A DNA stretch of 64,000 bases. It comes from an uncultured Pontibacter sp. (GTDB lineage: Bacteria > Bacteroidota > Bacteroidia > Cytophagales > Hymenobacteraceae). How positions within the stretch are numbered: position 1 is the stretch's first letter; the number at the start of each line of letters is the position of its first letter. The DNA is taken from positions 248,001-312,000 of the forward strand of contig CANMMP010000005.1 in NCBI GenBank assembly GCA_947499125.1, written 5' to 3'. Under the pieces are notes generated by a model, which was not told where the DNA came from, did not search any database, and worked only from the letters and a program-made list of their open reading frames with translations. The position numbers were made by a program, and so were the translations under genes. This document shows positions 19,423 to 30,636 of the stretch, piece after piece.

Positions 19423-20748
19423 ATGATGGCTATGATTAGCTGTATACTTAAAGCAAAACACAGGATTTTTCTTGCCTTCTTAATCTCTCTTACTGTAACC
19501 TTCGGGGCACAGGCACAAGACAGCGAGCAGGCGGATGTAGCTACTAAAGGTGTAGAGCCAGGTTCTACCGAAGGTGCTGAAGTTGGTTCTGCCGATCCGG
19601 CAGTAATAGACGCTGGTGCGGCGCTATTTAAAAATAATTGCGTGGTATGCCACTCTGCCGGAAGCGACGTTATCGTTGGTCCTGGTCTTGCAGGTATTAC
19701 CAAGAAGCGTAGCGAAAGCTGGCTTATCAGCTGGATAAAGAACTCGCAGGCACTTATTCAGTCGGGAGATGCTGATGCTATTGCTATTTATAATGAATAC
19801 AATAAGCAGGCAATGCCTTCTTTCGCCTCTTTGTCTGATGACGAGGTGAAATCTATACTTGCCTATGTAGATGCCCAGGCAAATGTTGCTGCTGCAACGC
19901 CAACAACGGTTTCTGGTCCGGAAGGAACTACTGCCGGAGAGAATGTTGGTACAGAAGCAATGGGTGCCGTTGGCGGTTACCTGGATGTTATCCTGGTGGT
20001 GCTGATCGTAGTGCTTATTGTTCTTGTAGTTACGTTATTGCTTATCTCTTCTTTACTGAAGAACTACCTGAACAAGAACCGCGAGCTGGACGACCTTGAC
20101 AAAGAGGTTGTAAACCAGCGTTTCGACTTCTCTAAGATCTATAAATCAAGCGCTGTTCGTACTATCGTGCTACTGATATTTGTAGTAGTGTTGCTTGATC
20201 TTACCCTGGATAAAGCAATGGGTATTGGTATACAGGAAGGTTATGCGCCTAAGCAGCCGATCGCGTTCTCTCACAAACTGCACGCAGGCGAGCACCAGAT
20301 CGATTGTAACTACTGCCACACAACTGTTTACGAAAGCAAGAGTGCCAGTATCCCGTCTGCAAACATCTGTATGAACTGCCACAGCCAGATCAAAAAAGAG
20401 TCTGCTGAGATACAGAAGATCTACACTGCTATTGAAAAGAACGAGCCGATCGAGTGGGTGCGTATTCACAACCTGCCTGACCTGGCTTACTTTAACCACT
20501 CCCAGCACACGCAGGTAGGTGGCGTAGAGTGCCAGACCTGCCACGGTCCTATCGAGGAGATGGATGTAGTTTACCAGTACTCTACATTAACAATGGGTTG
20601 GTGTATCGACTGTCACCGCGAAACTCCTCTTAACACAGAAGGAAACGAGTACTACGACAACCTGGTTGAGCTGCACGAGGAATCTGCTAAAGGAGCCTTT
20701 ACTGTAGCGTCAAATGGTGGTGCCGAGTGTTCTAAGTGCCATTACTAA
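19423..20748 (+). CDS. actA: Alternative complex III subunit ActA, multihaem cytochrome c
   Basis: About 441 residues if translation starts at ATG 19423; nearby ATGs at 19426 and 19432 are equally possible. A signal peptide ends near Gly-Ala-Gln-Ala-Gln. It is followed by a mono-haem cytochrome c domain (CVVCH, Cys73), a transmembrane stretch around residues 185-210, another at about 245-265, then a c7/c3-like domain. That domain has five more haem motifs: CNYCH (295), CMNCH (316), CQTCH (370), CIDCH (394) and CSKCH (436). The total is therefore six c-haem sites. ActA accepts electrons inside ACIII and passes them towards the oxidase. Rhodothermus ActA is described as pentahaem, so the extra N-terminal haem domain is notable. 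First gene of the respiratory operon. Confidence 0.92.
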   Translation: MMAMISCILKAKHRIFLAFLISLTVTFGAQAQDSEQADVATKGVEPGSTEGAEVGSADPAVIDAGAALFKNNCVVCHSAGSDVIVGPGLAGITKKRSESWLISWIKNSQALIQSGDADAIAIYNEYNKQAMPSFASLSDDEVKSILAYVDAQANVAAATPTTVSGPEGTTAGENVGTEAMGAVGGYLDVILVVLIVVLIVLVVTLLLISSLLKNYLNKNRELDDLDKEVVNQRFDFSKIYKSSAVRTIVLLIFVVVLLDLTLDKAMGIGIQEGYAPKQPIAFSHKLHAGEHQIDCNYCHTTVYESKSASIPSANICMNCHSQIKKESAEIQKIYTAIEKNEPIEWVRIHNLPDLAYFNHSQHTQVGGVECQTCHGPIEEMDVVYQYSTLTMGWCIDCHRETPLNTEGNEYYDNLVELHEESAKGAFTVASNGGAECSKCHY

Positions 20749-20790
20749 GAGGTTTATTTAATCTGAATATTCGAGTTTTCTAAATATAAT

Positions 20791-23787
20791 ATGCAAGACA
20801 GAATAAAATACTGGAGAGGAATTGAGGAGTTAGAAAACACTCCGGAGTTCGCAAAGCATGCTCATAATGAGTTTCCAGAATACCTGCCGCTTGGTGAAGG
20901 CAGCAAGGAAGCTGAAACTTCGGGTGCCGGTAAAACGCACCGAAGAGATTTCCTTAAACTGCTTGGTTTTAGTGTGGCTGCGGCTTCTCTTGCTTCGTGC
21001 GAGGCGCCGGTGAGAAAAGCTATACCTTACCTTAACAAGCCTGTTGATGTAGAGCCTGGTACAGCAAACTGGTATGCCACTACATATTACCTGAACGGTG
21101 ATTACAACAGCATTCTTGTAAAAACACGTGAAGCGCGTCCTATCAAGATCGAGCCAAACCCTTCTTCAGCACTTACACCAATTGGTACAAGCGCAAGAGC
21201 TCAGGCTTCGGTTTTAAGCGTGTATGATAATAACAGACTGCGCACACCTTTAGTAAAAGGTGCAGTTGCTGAGTGGGAGCAGGTTGATAAAGAGATCACT
21301 TCTAAGCTTGGTTCAGTAAGCGGAAAAGTAGCGCTTGTTTCTTCAACCGTGATCAGCCCTTCAACAAAGAAACTTATAAATGAGTTTGGTTCACGTTTCG
21401 GTAACTTCGAACACGTAGTTTACGATGCCAACTCATCTTCTGCATTGCTGGCAGCTAACAATGGGGTAGTTCCTGGTTACGACTTCAGCAAAGCAAATAT
21501 TATAGTTGGTATCAATGCTGATTTCCTGGGTACCTGGTTAGCGCCTGTTATCTTCTCGAAGCAGTACATCCAGAACAGAAAGCCAACAGCTGACAATCCT
21601 ACCATGTCACGACATTACCAGTTTGAGACAGCTATGTCGCTGACTGGTGCTAATGCTGATGTGCGTGTGCCAATTAAACCATCTGACGAGCAAGCTGTAG
21701 TAACAGCTCTTTACAATGCGATAACAGGTGGCGGTTCGGCTGGTAATGTTGCAGGCATAGATGCCAAAATGCTGGCAGATACAGTACGTGACCTGAAAGC
21801 AAATAACGGCAAAGCACTTGTTGTGTCTGGTTCTAACAACTCGTCTGTACAGGCAATGGTTGCAGCTATCAACAATGCGTTAGGTGCAGCAGGGTCTACT
21901 ATCGATACAGCGTCTCCTTACTTTGTAAAGCAGGGTAATGATGCGCAGATGATCCGCCTTATTGAAGAAATGAACAACGGTTCAGTTGGTGCAGTATTCT
22001 TCTATAACGCTAACCCGGCTTATGATCACCCGCTTGCTGATAAAGTTGCTAGCGGCCTGAAGAAAGTTGGCTTAAAAGTGTCTTTTGCAGAACGCGTTGA
22101 TGAAACAGCCGCTCTGGTAGATATAATTGCACCGGATCACAACTTCTTAGAATCCTGGAACGACTATGAGCCTAAGAAAGGCTTTATCAGCTTAGCTCAG
22201 CCGGTTCTGTCTCCGATATTTAAAACACGCCAAGTACAGGATAGCTTATTAGCCTGGAGTGGAAACACTACCAGCTATTACGAATACATCCGTAACAACT
22301 GGAGAGGCATCCTGACTGGTGACTTCAACCAGGCATGGGAGAAAGCAGTACACGATGGCGTTGTTCAGAATGGTAGCAGCATGCTGACACCAGCTAGCAA
22401 CTTTACAGCAGCAACTATAACTACAACAGCAGCTAAGCCAGCTGCCGGCGCTATAGAAGCCGTTCTGTACGAAAAAGTAGCTATTGGTACTGGTGTAGAG
22501 GCTAACAACCCATGGTTACAGGAAATGGCTGACCCTATTTCGAAAGCAACCTGGGGTAACTATGTAGCTATGCCACGCAAAATGGCTATAGATATGGGAA
22601 TTGCCCAGAACGATGTTGTTAAAGTAACGATGCAGAATGGCACAGCCATCGAACTGCCGGTACTTATTCAGCCAGGTCAGGCTCAGGGAACAGTTGCTAT
22701 AGCTATAGGTTATGGCCGTAACCTGGAGGCAATGCCAGTTGCTAAAGGAGTAGGTGCTAATGCTTATCCGATCGCTACTGTTGTAAATAACAATGTGATT
22801 TTATCAGGTGGTGTTAAGATCGAAAAAACAGGTGCAACTTCTGAAATTGCTCAGATGCAGACGCACCACACGATCATGGACCGTAATGTAGTGCAGGAAA
22901 ATACACTTGCAAACTATAAAGCGAATCCAAAAGACGTTACCGAATATATCCGAATAGCTACACACGAAGGACCTGCAAAACCATCAACCATCTCGCTTTG
23001 GGATGATTATGAATACAAGAACCACCACTGGGGTATGGTTATCGACCTTAACTCATGTATTGGTTGCGGTGCTTGTACGATAAGCTGCCAGGCAGAGAAC
23101 AACATACCTGTTGTAGGTAAAGCTGAAGTTCTGATGCGCCGCGAAATGCACTGGATACGTATCGACAGATACTACAGCGCTGTGGAGCACGAAGAGAAGG
23201 ACTATAAGACCATGGAAGATCCGGCAGAAAACCCTTCTGTTATTTTCCAGCCTATGATGTGCCAGCACTGTAACCACGCACCTTGCGAAACAGTTTGCCC
23301 GGTTGCTGCTACAATGCACAGTTCAGAAGGTATAAACCAGATGGCTTATAACCGTTGCGTAGGTACTCGTTACTGCGCTAACAACTGCCCTTATAAAGTA
23401 CGTCGCTTTAACTGGTTTGCTTATGCAAACAACGACAAGTTTGACTACACCATGAATAACGACCTGGCTAAGTTCGTACTGAACCCAGACGTAACCGTTC
23501 GTGGACGTGGAGTTATGGAGAAATGCTCTTTCTGCGTACAGCGAGTACAACTTGGTAAGTTAGATGCGAAACGTGAGAACAGAAGACCAAAAGACGGTGA
23601 AATTGTAACAGCTTGTGCGCAGTCTTGCCCAACTGAAGCGATCGTATTTGGTGATATGCTGGATAAAGAAAGCCGCATATCGAAAGTTCTGGCTCGTGAG
23701 CAGGGTGAACGTGCCTTCCACGTACTGGAAGAGCTTAACGTACAGCCAAACGTGACTTACCTGACTAAAATTAGAAACTTAGCTTAA
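20791..23787 (+). CDS. actB: Alternative complex III subunit ActB, molybdopterin-oxidoreductase-like iron-sulfur protein
   Basis: A 998-residue fusion. The N-terminus has a non-classical Tat signal placed internally (His-Arg-Arg-Asp-Phe-Leu-Lys, residues 50-56), ending in LASC (Cys70), which looks like a lipobox. Residues about 80-720 resemble the molybdopterin oxidoreductase fold. Residues about 745-965 form a ferredoxin-like NrfC/PsrB domain with four cysteine groups: [11 protein letters not shown] from residue 756, [24 protein letters not shown], and CSFC with CAQSC. From family knowledge ActB holds iron-sulfur clusters and has lost the Mo cofactor. It sits 42 nt after actA. Confidence 0.95.
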   Translation: MQDRIKYWRGIEELENTPEFAKHAHNEFPEYLPLGEGSKEAETSGAGKTHRRDFLKLLGFSVAAASLASCEAPVRKAIPYLNKPVDVEPGTANWYATTYYLNGDYNSILVKTREARPIKIEPNPSSALTPIGTSARAQASVLSVYDNNRLRTPLVKGAVAEWEQVDKEITSKLGSVSGKVALVSSTVISPSTKKLINEFGSRFGNFEHVVYDANSSSALLAANNGVVPGYDFSKANIIVGINADFLGTWLAPVIFSKQYIQNRKPTADNPTMSRHYQFETAMSLTGANADVRVPIKPSDEQAVVTALYNAITGGGSAGNVAGIDAKMLADTVRDLKANNGKALVVSGSNNSSVQAMVAAINNALGAAGSTIDTASPYFVKQGNDAQMIRLIEEMNNGSVGAVFFYNANPAYDHPLADKVASGLKKVGLKVSFAERVDETAALVDIIAPDHNFLESWNDYEPKKGFISLAQPVLSPIFKTRQVQDSLLAWSGNTTSYYEYIRNNWRGILTGDFNQAWEKAVHDGVVQNGSSMLTPASNFTAATITTTAAKPAAGAIEAVLYEKVAIGTGVEANNPWLQEMADPISKATWGNYVAMPRKMAIDMGIAQNDVVKVTMQNGTAIELPVLIQPGQAQGTVAIAIGYGRNLEAMPVAKGVGANAYPIATVVNNNVILSGGVKIEKTGATSEIAQMQTHHTIMDRNVVQENTLANYKANPKDVTEYIRIATHEGPAKPSTISLWDDYEYKNHHWGMVIDLNSCIGCGACTISCQAENNIPVVGKAEVLMRREMHWIRIDRYYSAVEHEEKDYKTMEDPAENPSVIFQPMMCQHCNHAPCETVCPVAATMHSSEGINQMAYNRCVGTRYCANNCPYKVRRFNWFAYANNDKFDYTMNNDLAKFVLNPDVTVRGRGVMEKCSFCVQRVQLGKLDAKRENRRPKDGEIVTACAQSCPTEAIVFGDMLDKESRISKVLAREQGERAFHVLEELNVQPNVTYLTKIRNLA

Positions 23788-23807
23788 AAATAAAATTCGA
23801 GAGAGTT

Positions 23808-25244
23808 ATGCAGCATGTATCTCCGATAAGAGAGCCTCTAGTAACGGGAGGGAAAACATACCACGACATCACTGAAGATGTTTGCAGACAGGTAGAAGCA
23901 AAACCCAACATACGTTGGGCGGCTGCCCTGGCTGTAGCCCTGGTAGGCCTCGCTATATTTTTATACTCTGTTTACCGCACACTATGGTATGGTATCGGTG
24001 AATGGGGCCTAAATAAAACAGTAGGTTGGGCATGGGATATCACCAACTTCGTATGGTGGGTAGGTATTGGTCACGCCGGTACACTTATCTCAGCTATCCT
24101 TTTACTGTTCCGCCAGAAGTGGAGAACTTCAATTAACCGTGCAGCGGAAGCGATGACCATTTTTGCGGTAATTTGCGCCGCGATGTTCCCGGTTCTGCAC
24201 ATGGGCCGTCCGTGGTTAGCCTATTGGGTACTTCCATTGCCAAACACATTCGGTTCGCTATGGGTTAACTTTAACTCTCCGCTACTTTGGGACGTATTTG
24301 CGATCTCTACTTACTTCTCTGTATCATTAGTATTCTGGTACATTGGTCTGATTCCTGACTTTGCAACTATCCGCGACAGAGCAACCGGACCTATCGCAAG
24401 AAGAGCATACGCCGCCTTATCAATGGGCTGGACAGGTTCAGCTAAAGCATGGTCTCGTTACGAAACAGTATCCCTGATCCTGGCTGGTCTTGCAACACCA
24501 CTGGTACTTTCTGTACACACAATCGTATCCATGGACTTTGCAACGTCAGTTATACCAGGCTGGCACACAACCATCTTCCCTCCATACTTTGTGGCTGGTG
24601 CGATATTCTCAGGTTTTGCCATGGTATTAACCCTGATGATCATTACCAGAAAAGTGTTCTTCCTGGAGCACTATATTACGCTGGAGCACGTTGAATCGAT
24701 GAACAAGGTAATTATCCTGACAGGTTCTATAGTTGGTATCGCTTATACAACTGAGTTCTTTATTGCCTGGTATTCAGGTGTAGAGTATGAGCAGTATGCG
24801 TTTATCAACCGTGCCTTCGGACCTTACTGGTGGGCTTACTGGGCAATGATGACCTGTAACGTTATTACACCTCAGCTTTTCTGGTTCAGAAGTATAAGAA
24901 GAAGCTTAACAGCTACATTTATCATCTCGATCTTCGTGAACATAGGTATGTGGTTCGAGCGTTTCGTAATTATCGTAACCTCGCTTCACAGAGATTACCT
25001 TCCATCTTCATGGGCAATGTTCTCTCCAACTATCATCGACATCGGAATTTATGTAGGTACAATTGGTTTGTTCTTTACACTGTTCCTGTTGTTCGCGAAA
25101 TTCTTCCCGGTGGTAAACATGGCAGAAGTAAAAGCTATTCTGAAGTCTTCTTCAGAAGTGAAGCATTCCCATAACTCACATGCAAAGTCAATGCATGGCA
25201 CCGCACCTGAGTCTAACACTAATACACCTCATAGCAATGAATAA
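23808..25244 (+). CDS. actC: Alternative complex III subunit ActC, NrfD/PsrC-like quinol-binding membrane protein
   Basis: A 478-residue protein with about ten transmembrane helices and the NrfD-family pattern (for example [21 protein letters not shown] near residue 80). It ends in a His/Ser-rich cytoplasmic tail. In ACIII, ActC and its paralogue ActF form the membrane core, and ActC is thought to carry the quinol oxidation site. Its stop overlaps the actD start by 8 nt, implying translational coupling. Confidence 0.95.
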   Translation: MQHVSPIREPLVTGGKTYHDITEDVCRQVEAKPNIRWAAALAVALVGLAIFLYSVYRTLWYGIGEWGLNKTVGWAWDITNFVWWVGIGHAGTLISAILLLFRQKWRTSINRAAEAMTIFAVICAAMFPVLHMGRPWLAYWVLPLPNTFGSLWVNFNSPLLWDVFAISTYFSVSLVFWYIGLIPDFATIRDRATGPIARRAYAALSMGWTGSAKAWSRYETVSLILAGLATPLVLSVHTIVSMDFATSVIPGWHTTIFPPYFVAGAIFSGFAMVLTLMIITRKVFFLEHYITLEHVESMNKVIILTGSIVGIAYTTEFFIAWYSGVEYEQYAFINRAFGPYWWAYWAMMTCNVITPQLFWFRSIRRSLTATFIISIFVNIGMWFERFVIIVTSLHRDYLPSSWAMFSPTIIDIGIYVGTIGLFFTLFLLFAKFFPVVNMAEVKAILKSSSEVKHSHNSHAKSMHGTAPESNTNTPHSNE

Positions 25245-25761
25245 GAAGTTTGTTTTAGGTATCTACGATGATGAGGATGTGCTTTTAGAAGCCATCGAAA
25301 ACGTACGGGCTGCCGGTACAAAGATATATGACGTATTCTCGCCATACCCGGTACACGGAATAGATGATGTATTAGGTATCAAGAGATCAAGACTACCGAT
25401 CATCGCATTCTTCTGCGGTTTGTTCGGAACATCATTCGCACTTTGGATGCAGATCTGGATGCTGGGTTTTGACTGGCCAATGATCATTGGTGGTAAACCA
25501 CACATCGCGATCCCTGCATTTATACCAGTAACTTTCGAGTTAACTGTACTTTGCGCGGCTTTTGGTATGGTGATCACATTCTTTATTGTATCTAAACTGA
25601 AGCCATCTCTAAAGGTAAACGTGTTCGATAAGCGCGCTACAGATGATAAATTTGTAATGGCGATTGAAGTGAATGAAGGAGTAACTGATATGAATGCTCT
25701 GAATGACCTGCTTCGCTCAAATGGTGCTATCGAAGTTAACGAGAAGGAGGTAATCAAGTAA
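25237..25761 (+). CDS. actD: Alternative complex III subunit ActD (DUF3341)
   Basis: A 174-residue protein beginning [19 protein letters not shown] at ATG 25237. A soluble N-terminal domain includes [18 protein letters not shown], two transmembrane helices lie at about residues 55-78 and 98-122, and an alpha/beta C-terminal domain follows. DUF3341 proteins are membrane subunits of ACIII. A longer start at 25180 would overlap actC deeply and lacks family support. Its stop codon overlaps the actE ATG by one base, and a GAGAAGGAGG sequence precedes that ATG. Confidence 0.93.
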   Translation: MNKKFVLGIYDDEDVLLEAIENVRAAGTKIYDVFSPYPVHGIDDVLGIKRSRLPIIAFFCGLFGTSFALWMQIWMLGFDWPMIIGGKPHIAIPAFIPVTFELTVLCAAFGMVITFFIVSKLKPSLKVNVFDKRATDDKFVMAIEVNEGVTDMNALNDLLRSNGAIEVNEKEVIK

Positions 25762-26402
25762 TGAAAAACTTCATGAATATCGGCTTTAAAGCCTCTGCTG
25801 TACTTTTCTCTGCTGCGATGCTGGTAGCTTGCAGTAACGAACAGGATCCGGGTCTTGAATTTGCACCAGATATGTATCATTCTGTGCCTCTGGATCCATA
25901 TTCACAGATCAAAGACAACAAGTATAACCCAGGTGGATTAAACCTGCGTCAGCCAGCTCCGGGTACCGTAGCACGTGGCAAGCAGGGATACAACATGTAC
26001 CTGACAGAAGATAACGCTGAGGCAGCAGGAACACAATTAATTAACCCGCTGGAAAGAACACAGAAACACCTTGAAGAAGGTAAAGTACTTTATGTACGTT
26101 TTTGTTCTCCTTGCCACGGTGCCGAAGGTGACGGTCAGGGATTGGTTGGCCAGAAATTTAAAGGCGTACCATCTTATAGCGCAGGACGAGTAGCTGAACT
26201 ACCAGCAGGCCATATTTACCATGTGATCGCTAATGGACGCGGTAGAATGATGCCTCACGGCTCACAGGTAGACCCTAATGAGCGTTGGAAGATCGTGCTA
26301 TATGTACAGCAACTGCAGAAGGGTGAAACCGGAACTACAGTACAAGAGGCTGCAACTGAAGAAACTTCAGCACAAAACGAAACAGCAACACCAAATAACT
26401 AA
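25761..26402 (+). CDS. actE: Alternative complex III subunit ActE, mono-haem cytochrome c lipoprotein
   Basis: A 213-residue protein with a lipoprotein signal (LVAC, Cys24) and a single c-haem motif CSPCH (Cys115-His119). A Met-Met-Pro motif near residue 163 probably supplies the axial methionine. The C-terminal tail is Thr/Glu/Gln-rich and low in complexity. ActE is the mono-haem subunit of ACIII and a likely electron exit towards cytochrome oxidase. Confidence 0.94.
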   Translation: MKNFMNIGFKASAVLFSAAMLVACSNEQDPGLEFAPDMYHSVPLDPYSQIKDNKYNPGGLNLRQPAPGTVARGKQGYNMYLTEDNAEAAGTQLINPLERTQKHLEEGKVLYVRFCSPCHGAEGDGQGLVGQKFKGVPSYSAGRVAELPAGHIYHVIANGRGRMMPHGSQVDPNERWKIVLYVQQLQKGETGTTVQEAATEETSAQNETATPNN

Positions 26403-26428
26403 GACTGAAGCTTTAATTTTTGAGAATA

Positions 26429-27688
26429 ATGACAGAAGAAAGACTCATTATACCACGGAAAACTATCAATAAGTTTTTCTTAACGATAGCTGTCGGTGTT
26501 ATACTTCTAATATTAGGTATAATATTAATGGCTGCCGGTGGTGGAGCGGATCATGGTGAAGGTCATGGTGAAGCTGCAGCAGCAGGTCACGAAGCTGCCT
26601 CATGGACGAAGCGCTTATTCATGAACCTTTGGTTGAATAACGTTTACTTTACAGGTATATCGCTTATAGGCGTATTCTTTGTTGCTGTTCAGTATGTGGC
26701 TTATGCCGGCTGGTCAGTATTAATTAAGCGTGTTTCTGAAGCAATGGGCTATTACCTGCCAATTGGATTTGGTGTTATGCTTTTAGTATTCCTGTTTGGT
26801 GGGCATGATATATTCCACTGGACGCACGATTACCTGTACGATATCAACGATGAACGTTATGACCCGATCATTGCTGGTAAATCAGGTTATCTGAACTTCT
26901 GGTTCTTCCTGATCAGAATGATCATATTCTTCGCTTTATGGATATTGTTCTTTAACTGGTTAAGAAGAAACTCCATAAATGAAGACCTTCAGGGTGGAAC
27001 TTCATTCTATCATAAGAGTATCCGCATTTCAGCTATGTTCCTTGTAGTTTTTGGTGTTTCTTCATCAATGGCAGCTTGGGATTGGGTACTATCAATTGAT
27101 ACACATTGGTTCTCAACCATGTTCGGCTGGTATGTATTCGCAAGCTGGTTCGTATCTGGTTTATCAGTAATTACTTTAACAGTAATTATACTTAAGCAGA
27201 ATGGTTACCTCAAACTGGTAAATGCAAACCACCTGCACGACCTGGGTAAATTCGTATTTGCATTCTCTATTTTCTGGACCTACATTTGGTTCTCTCAGTT
27301 CATGCTGATCTGGTATGCTAACATTCCTGAAGAATCTATCTATTTCCTTGATCGCTTAGATGATCATTATACCTGGATATTCTTCACGAACCTGCTAATC
27401 AACTTTGTATTCCCATTCCTTGTGTTAATGACAAGAGATGCGAAGCGTCAGATGATCATGTTGAAGATCGTAACTATAGCTATACTAATTGGCCACTGGT
27501 TAGACTTCTACTTGATGATGATGCCTGGTACAATGAGAGGAGATGCCGGTATCGGATTTATAGAGATCGGTACAACGTTGATCTTCCTGGGTGTATTCCT
27601 GTTGGTATTCACTAAAGGATTAACTAAAGCTTCCTTGGTTCCGGTAAATCACCCGTTCCTGGAAGAAAGTGTTCACCATCACGTTTAG
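26429..27688 (+). CDS. actF: Alternative complex III subunit ActF, NrfD-like membrane protein
   Basis: 419 residues from ATG 26429; a TTG three codons upstream is not needed. About ten transmembrane helices are predicted, with a Gly/Ala/His-rich loop (residues 38-60, HGEGHGEAAAAGHEA) after the first helix. ActF is the second NrfD/PsrC-like core subunit of ACIII and a paralogue of ActC. It follows actE by 26 nt. Confidence 0.94.
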   Translation: MTEERLIIPRKTINKFFLTIAVGVILLILGIILMAAGGGADHGEGHGEAAAAGHEAASWTKRLFMNLWLNNVYFTGISLIGVFFVAVQYVAYAGWSVLIKRVSEAMGYYLPIGFGVMLLVFLFGGHDIFHWTHDYLYDINDERYDPIIAGKSGYLNFWFFLIRMIIFFALWILFFNWLRRNSINEDLQGGTSFYHKSIRISAMFLVVFGVSSSMAAWDWVLSIDTHWFSTMFGWYVFASWFVSGLSVITLTVIILKQNGYLKLVNANHLHDLGKFVFAFSIFWTYIWFSQFMLIWYANIPEESIYFLDRLDDHYTWIFFTNLLINFVFPFLVLMTRDAKRQMIMLKIVTIAILIGHWLDFYLMMMPGTMRGDAGIGFIEIGTTLIFLGVFLLVFTKGLTKASLVPVNHPFLEESVHHHV

Positions 27689-27712
27689 AGATAATACATA
27701 AAACACAATATA

Positions 27713-28780
27713 ATGATTACGATCGCTATTGGTTTATCCATACTTCTGCTGTTAGTTGTTCTTTTCCTTTTATTTAGGATAGGAACTCTTGCCTCTATCT
27801 TCAGAGGTTCGTCTCAACAGGCAGCAGGCACAACTAAAACGAGTAATAAAGTAAACAGCTTATTACTGTTGCTGTTCCTTATTATTGGTGGTATCGCATT
27901 CGCATGGTCTTTCGCTGACTCATGGGATGAAATGAATCAGCCGCTGGCTTCTGTTCACGGTGAGTGGACGGATGAGCTTTTCTGGACAACGATGATCATT
28001 ATCGGTATCGTGTTCCTGATCACGCAGGTGCTGCTTTTCTGGTATTCTTATAAATACCAGCATAAAGATGACAAACGCGCTTACTACTACCCGCACAACA
28101 ATAAACTGGAAGTTATCTGGACAATGATACCTGCCGTGGTAATGGCTATACTTGTATTTGCCGGTTGGAAAACATGGGCAAACATTACAAGTGCTGCACC
28201 TGCCGATGCAGTTGTTGTTGAGGTAATGGGTAAGCAGTTTAACTGGATGGTAAGATATCCAGGAGCAGACGGCAAACTAGGAATAACCAAGACATCACTT
28301 ATAGATGCAACAAACGAATTCGGTATCGATTTTTCTGATCCGAATGCGATGGATGATATCGTGAACCCGTTAGAACTTCACATTCCGAAAGGCAAGGCTA
28401 TCTTGTTTAAGATACGCTCGAGAGATGTGATACACAGTGTGTTCTTACCACATTTCCGTCAGAAGATGGATGCCGTGCCAGGTATGCCAACTAAATTCTG
28501 GTTTGTACCTACTAAAACAACTGCAGAGATGCAGAGTGAGCTTGGTAACCCGGACTTTAAGTATGAGATGGCTTGTACTGAGATATGCGGACGTGGTCAC
28601 TTTGCAATGCGCTATGTAGTGGTTGTAGATGAGCAGGAGGAGTATGAGGAATGGTTAGCCAAGCAGAGCGCATTCGCTGATCAGAACCCTAATGTAGTAG
28701 CTAAATTTCAGACTAAAGGAGCAGAAGAACCTGCAACGAGAATGAACCAGGCTGCAGAGGACCAGAAAACAGAATTATAG
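27713..28780 (+). CDS. coxB: Cytochrome c oxidase subunit II
   Basis: A 355-residue protein with four hydrophobic N-terminal segments (about residues 2-24, 45-66, 88-110, 135-155), more than the usual two. The cupredoxin domain carries the CuA site: His in VIHSVFLPHFR, then CTEICGRGHFAM, which supplies two Cys, Glu, His and Met. There is no CxxCH motif, so this is not a caa3-type fusion; electrons must come from a separate cytochrome such as ActA/ActE. It lies 24 nt after actF, linking complex III and the oxidase in one operon. Confidence 0.95.
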   Translation: MITIAIGLSILLLLVVLFLLFRIGTLASIFRGSSQQAAGTTKTSNKVNSLLLLLFLIIGGIAFAWSFADSWDEMNQPLASVHGEWTDELFWTTMIIIGIVFLITQVLLFWYSYKYQHKDDKRAYYYPHNNKLEVIWTMIPAVVMAILVFAGWKTWANITSAAPADAVVVEVMGKQFNWMVRYPGADGKLGITKTSLIDATNEFGIDFSDPNAMDDIVNPLELHIPKGKAILFKIRSRDVIHSVFLPHFRQKMDAVPGMPTKFWFVPTKTTAEMQSELGNPDFKYEMACTEICGRGHFAMRYVVVVDEQEEYEEWLAKQSAFADQNPNVVAKFQTKGAEEPATRMNQAAEDQKTEL

Positions 28781-28798
28781 CATTTAAATACTTAGAAA

Positions 28799-30628
28799 AT
28801 GTCTAGTACAGATATCGCTATTAACAAAACGGATATGCATCATGACCACGAGGAGCATGATCATCATCACGATCAAAACTTTTTTGAAAAGTACATTTTC
28901 AGCCAGGACCATAAAGTAATTGCGAAGCAGTTCCTTTTTATGGGTATAATCTGGGCGTTTATCGGTGGTTTTCTATCGGTATTGTTCCGCCTGCAATTAG
29001 GATGGCCTGAAGCAACCTTTACTTTCCTGGAGCCAATTCTGGGTGGTTGGGTAACAAATGGTAAGCTGGATCCTGAATTCTACCTTGCTATGGTTACCAT
29101 GCACGGTACGATCATGGTATTCTTCGTACTGACAGCTGGTCTGAGCGGTACATTCTCAAACTTCCTGATTCCATTACAGGTTGGTGCCCGCGATATGGCC
29201 TCCGGCTTCATGAACATGCTTTCTTTCTGGATTTTCTTCCTGGCAAGCATTATCATGTTCTGGTCTTTATTCTTAGAAAATGGCCCTGCAGGTGGTGGCT
29301 GGACGATCTATCCTCCGCTAAGCGCGCTTCCTCAGGCTATTAAGGGCTCAGGTACAGGTATGACAATGTGGTTGATCGCAATGGCATTGTTTATTGTATC
29401 GCAGTTATTAGGTGGTGTTAACTACATCGCAACTGTAATAAACCTGAGAACAAAAGGCATGTCGATGACTAAACTGCCTCTTACTATATGGGCATTCACA
29501 TTGACTGCTGTACTTGGTCTGCTTTCATTCCCGGTTCTTTTCTCAGCTGCTTTGCTTCTTATATTTGACCGTAGTTTTGGTACAAGCTTCTACCTATCTG
29601 ATATCTATATTGCCGGAGAGGCTTTATCAAACACAGGTGGTAGCGCTATCTTATTCCAGCACTTATTCTGGTTCCTAGGTCACCCGGAAGTATATATCGT
29701 AATTCTTCCAGCATTCGGTATCGTATCTGAAGTGATCGCGACTAACTCACGTAAACCAATTTTCGGTTACCGCGCCATGATCGGTTCATTGTTAGGTATA
29801 TCGGTGCTCTCGTTTGTTGTGTGGGCTCACCACATGTTCGTGACCGGTATGAACCCATTCCTTGGATCGGTGTTCATGTTCCTGACCTTGATCATTGCAG
29901 TACCGTCAGCGGTAAAGGTGTTTAACTGGCTTGCTACTTTGTGGAGAGGTAACATCCGTTTCACAGCTGCTATGATGTTTGCTATTGGTTTCGTATCACT
30001 GTTTATCTCAGGTGGTTTAACAGGTATCATACTTGGTAACTCAGCACTGGATATCCAATTGCACGATACATACTTTGTAGTTGCTCACTTCCACCTTGTA
30101 ATGGGTGCAGCGGCATTCTTTGGCATGTTCTGTGGTGTTTACCACTGGTTCCCTAAGATGTTCGGCCGTATGATGGATGAGAAACTGGGTTATGTACACT
30201 TCTGGTTAACATTCATCGCAGTATACCTGGTGTTTATGCCAATGCACTACGTAGGTATAGCCGGTTTCCCTAGAAGATATTATAACTGGACAGGTTTCGA
30301 GGCATTTAACATGTTCACTGACCTGAACACTTTCATCAGTATTGCAGCTATATTCGGTTTTACAGCTCAGTTCATATTCCTTTTCAACTTTATCTACAGC
30401 ATATTTAAAGGAAGAAGAGCTACGCAGAACCCATGGCATTCAAATACTTTAGAATGGACTACTCCAGTTAATCCAGGACACGGTAACTGGCCAGGTGAAA
30501 TACCTGCCGTTTACAGATGGCCTTACGATTATAGCAAGCCAGGTGCTGAGCAGGACTTTATACCTCAAACAGTACCTTTCTCTGAAACGCAGTCATCTAA
30601 TCTGCCTCAGGAGCGGGTATTAGAGTAA
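28799..30628 (+). CDS. ctaD: Cytochrome c oxidase subunit I (aa3 type)
   Basis: A 609-residue protein with 12 or more transmembrane helices. Haem-copper motifs are intact: GHPEVYIVILPAFG (CuB His, crosslinked Tyr, and the K/D-type Glu), the HHMFVTGM His pair, and HDTYFVVAHFHLVMG with haem-ligand histidines. The GHPEVY form indicates a type A1 oxidase that pumps protons. The N-terminus is strikingly His/Asp-rich (residues 10-26, HHDHEEHDHHHDQ) and may bind metal. 18 nt after coxB. Confidence 0.97.
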   Translation: MSSTDIAINKTDMHHDHEEHDHHHDQNFFEKYIFSQDHKVIAKQFLFMGIIWAFIGGFLSVLFRLQLGWPEATFTFLEPILGGWVTNGKLDPEFYLAMVTMHGTIMVFFVLTAGLSGTFSNFLIPLQVGARDMASGFMNMLSFWIFFLASIIMFWSLFLENGPAGGGWTIYPPLSALPQAIKGSGTGMTMWLIAMALFIVSQLLGGVNYIATVINLRTKGMSMTKLPLTIWAFTLTAVLGLLSFPVLFSAALLLIFDRSFGTSFYLSDIYIAGEALSNTGGSAILFQHLFWFLGHPEVYIVILPAFGIVSEVIATNSRKPIFGYRAMIGSLLGISVLSFVVWAHHMFVTGMNPFLGSVFMFLTLIIAVPSAVKVFNWLATLWRGNIRFTAAMMFAIGFVSLFISGGLTGIILGNSALDIQLHDTYFVVAHFHLVMGAAAFFGMFCGVYHWFPKMFGRMMDEKLGYVHFWLTFIAVYLVFMPMHYVGIAGFPRRYYNWTGFEAFNMFTDLNTFISIAAIFGFTAQFIFLFNFIYSIFKGRRATQNPWHSNTLEWTTPVNPGHGNWPGEIPAVYRWPYDYSKPGAEQDFIPQTVPFSETQSSNLPQERVLE

Positions 30629-30636
30629 AAAATTAA

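Noticed and set aside
20791..23787. Functional molybdenum enzyme
   Set aside because: The ActB context and the NrfC-like fusion identify it as an ACIII subunit, a family known to lack the molybdenum cofactor.
26420..26428. TTG start for actF
   Set aside because: The ATG three codons downstream gives the same protein without needing a rare start.
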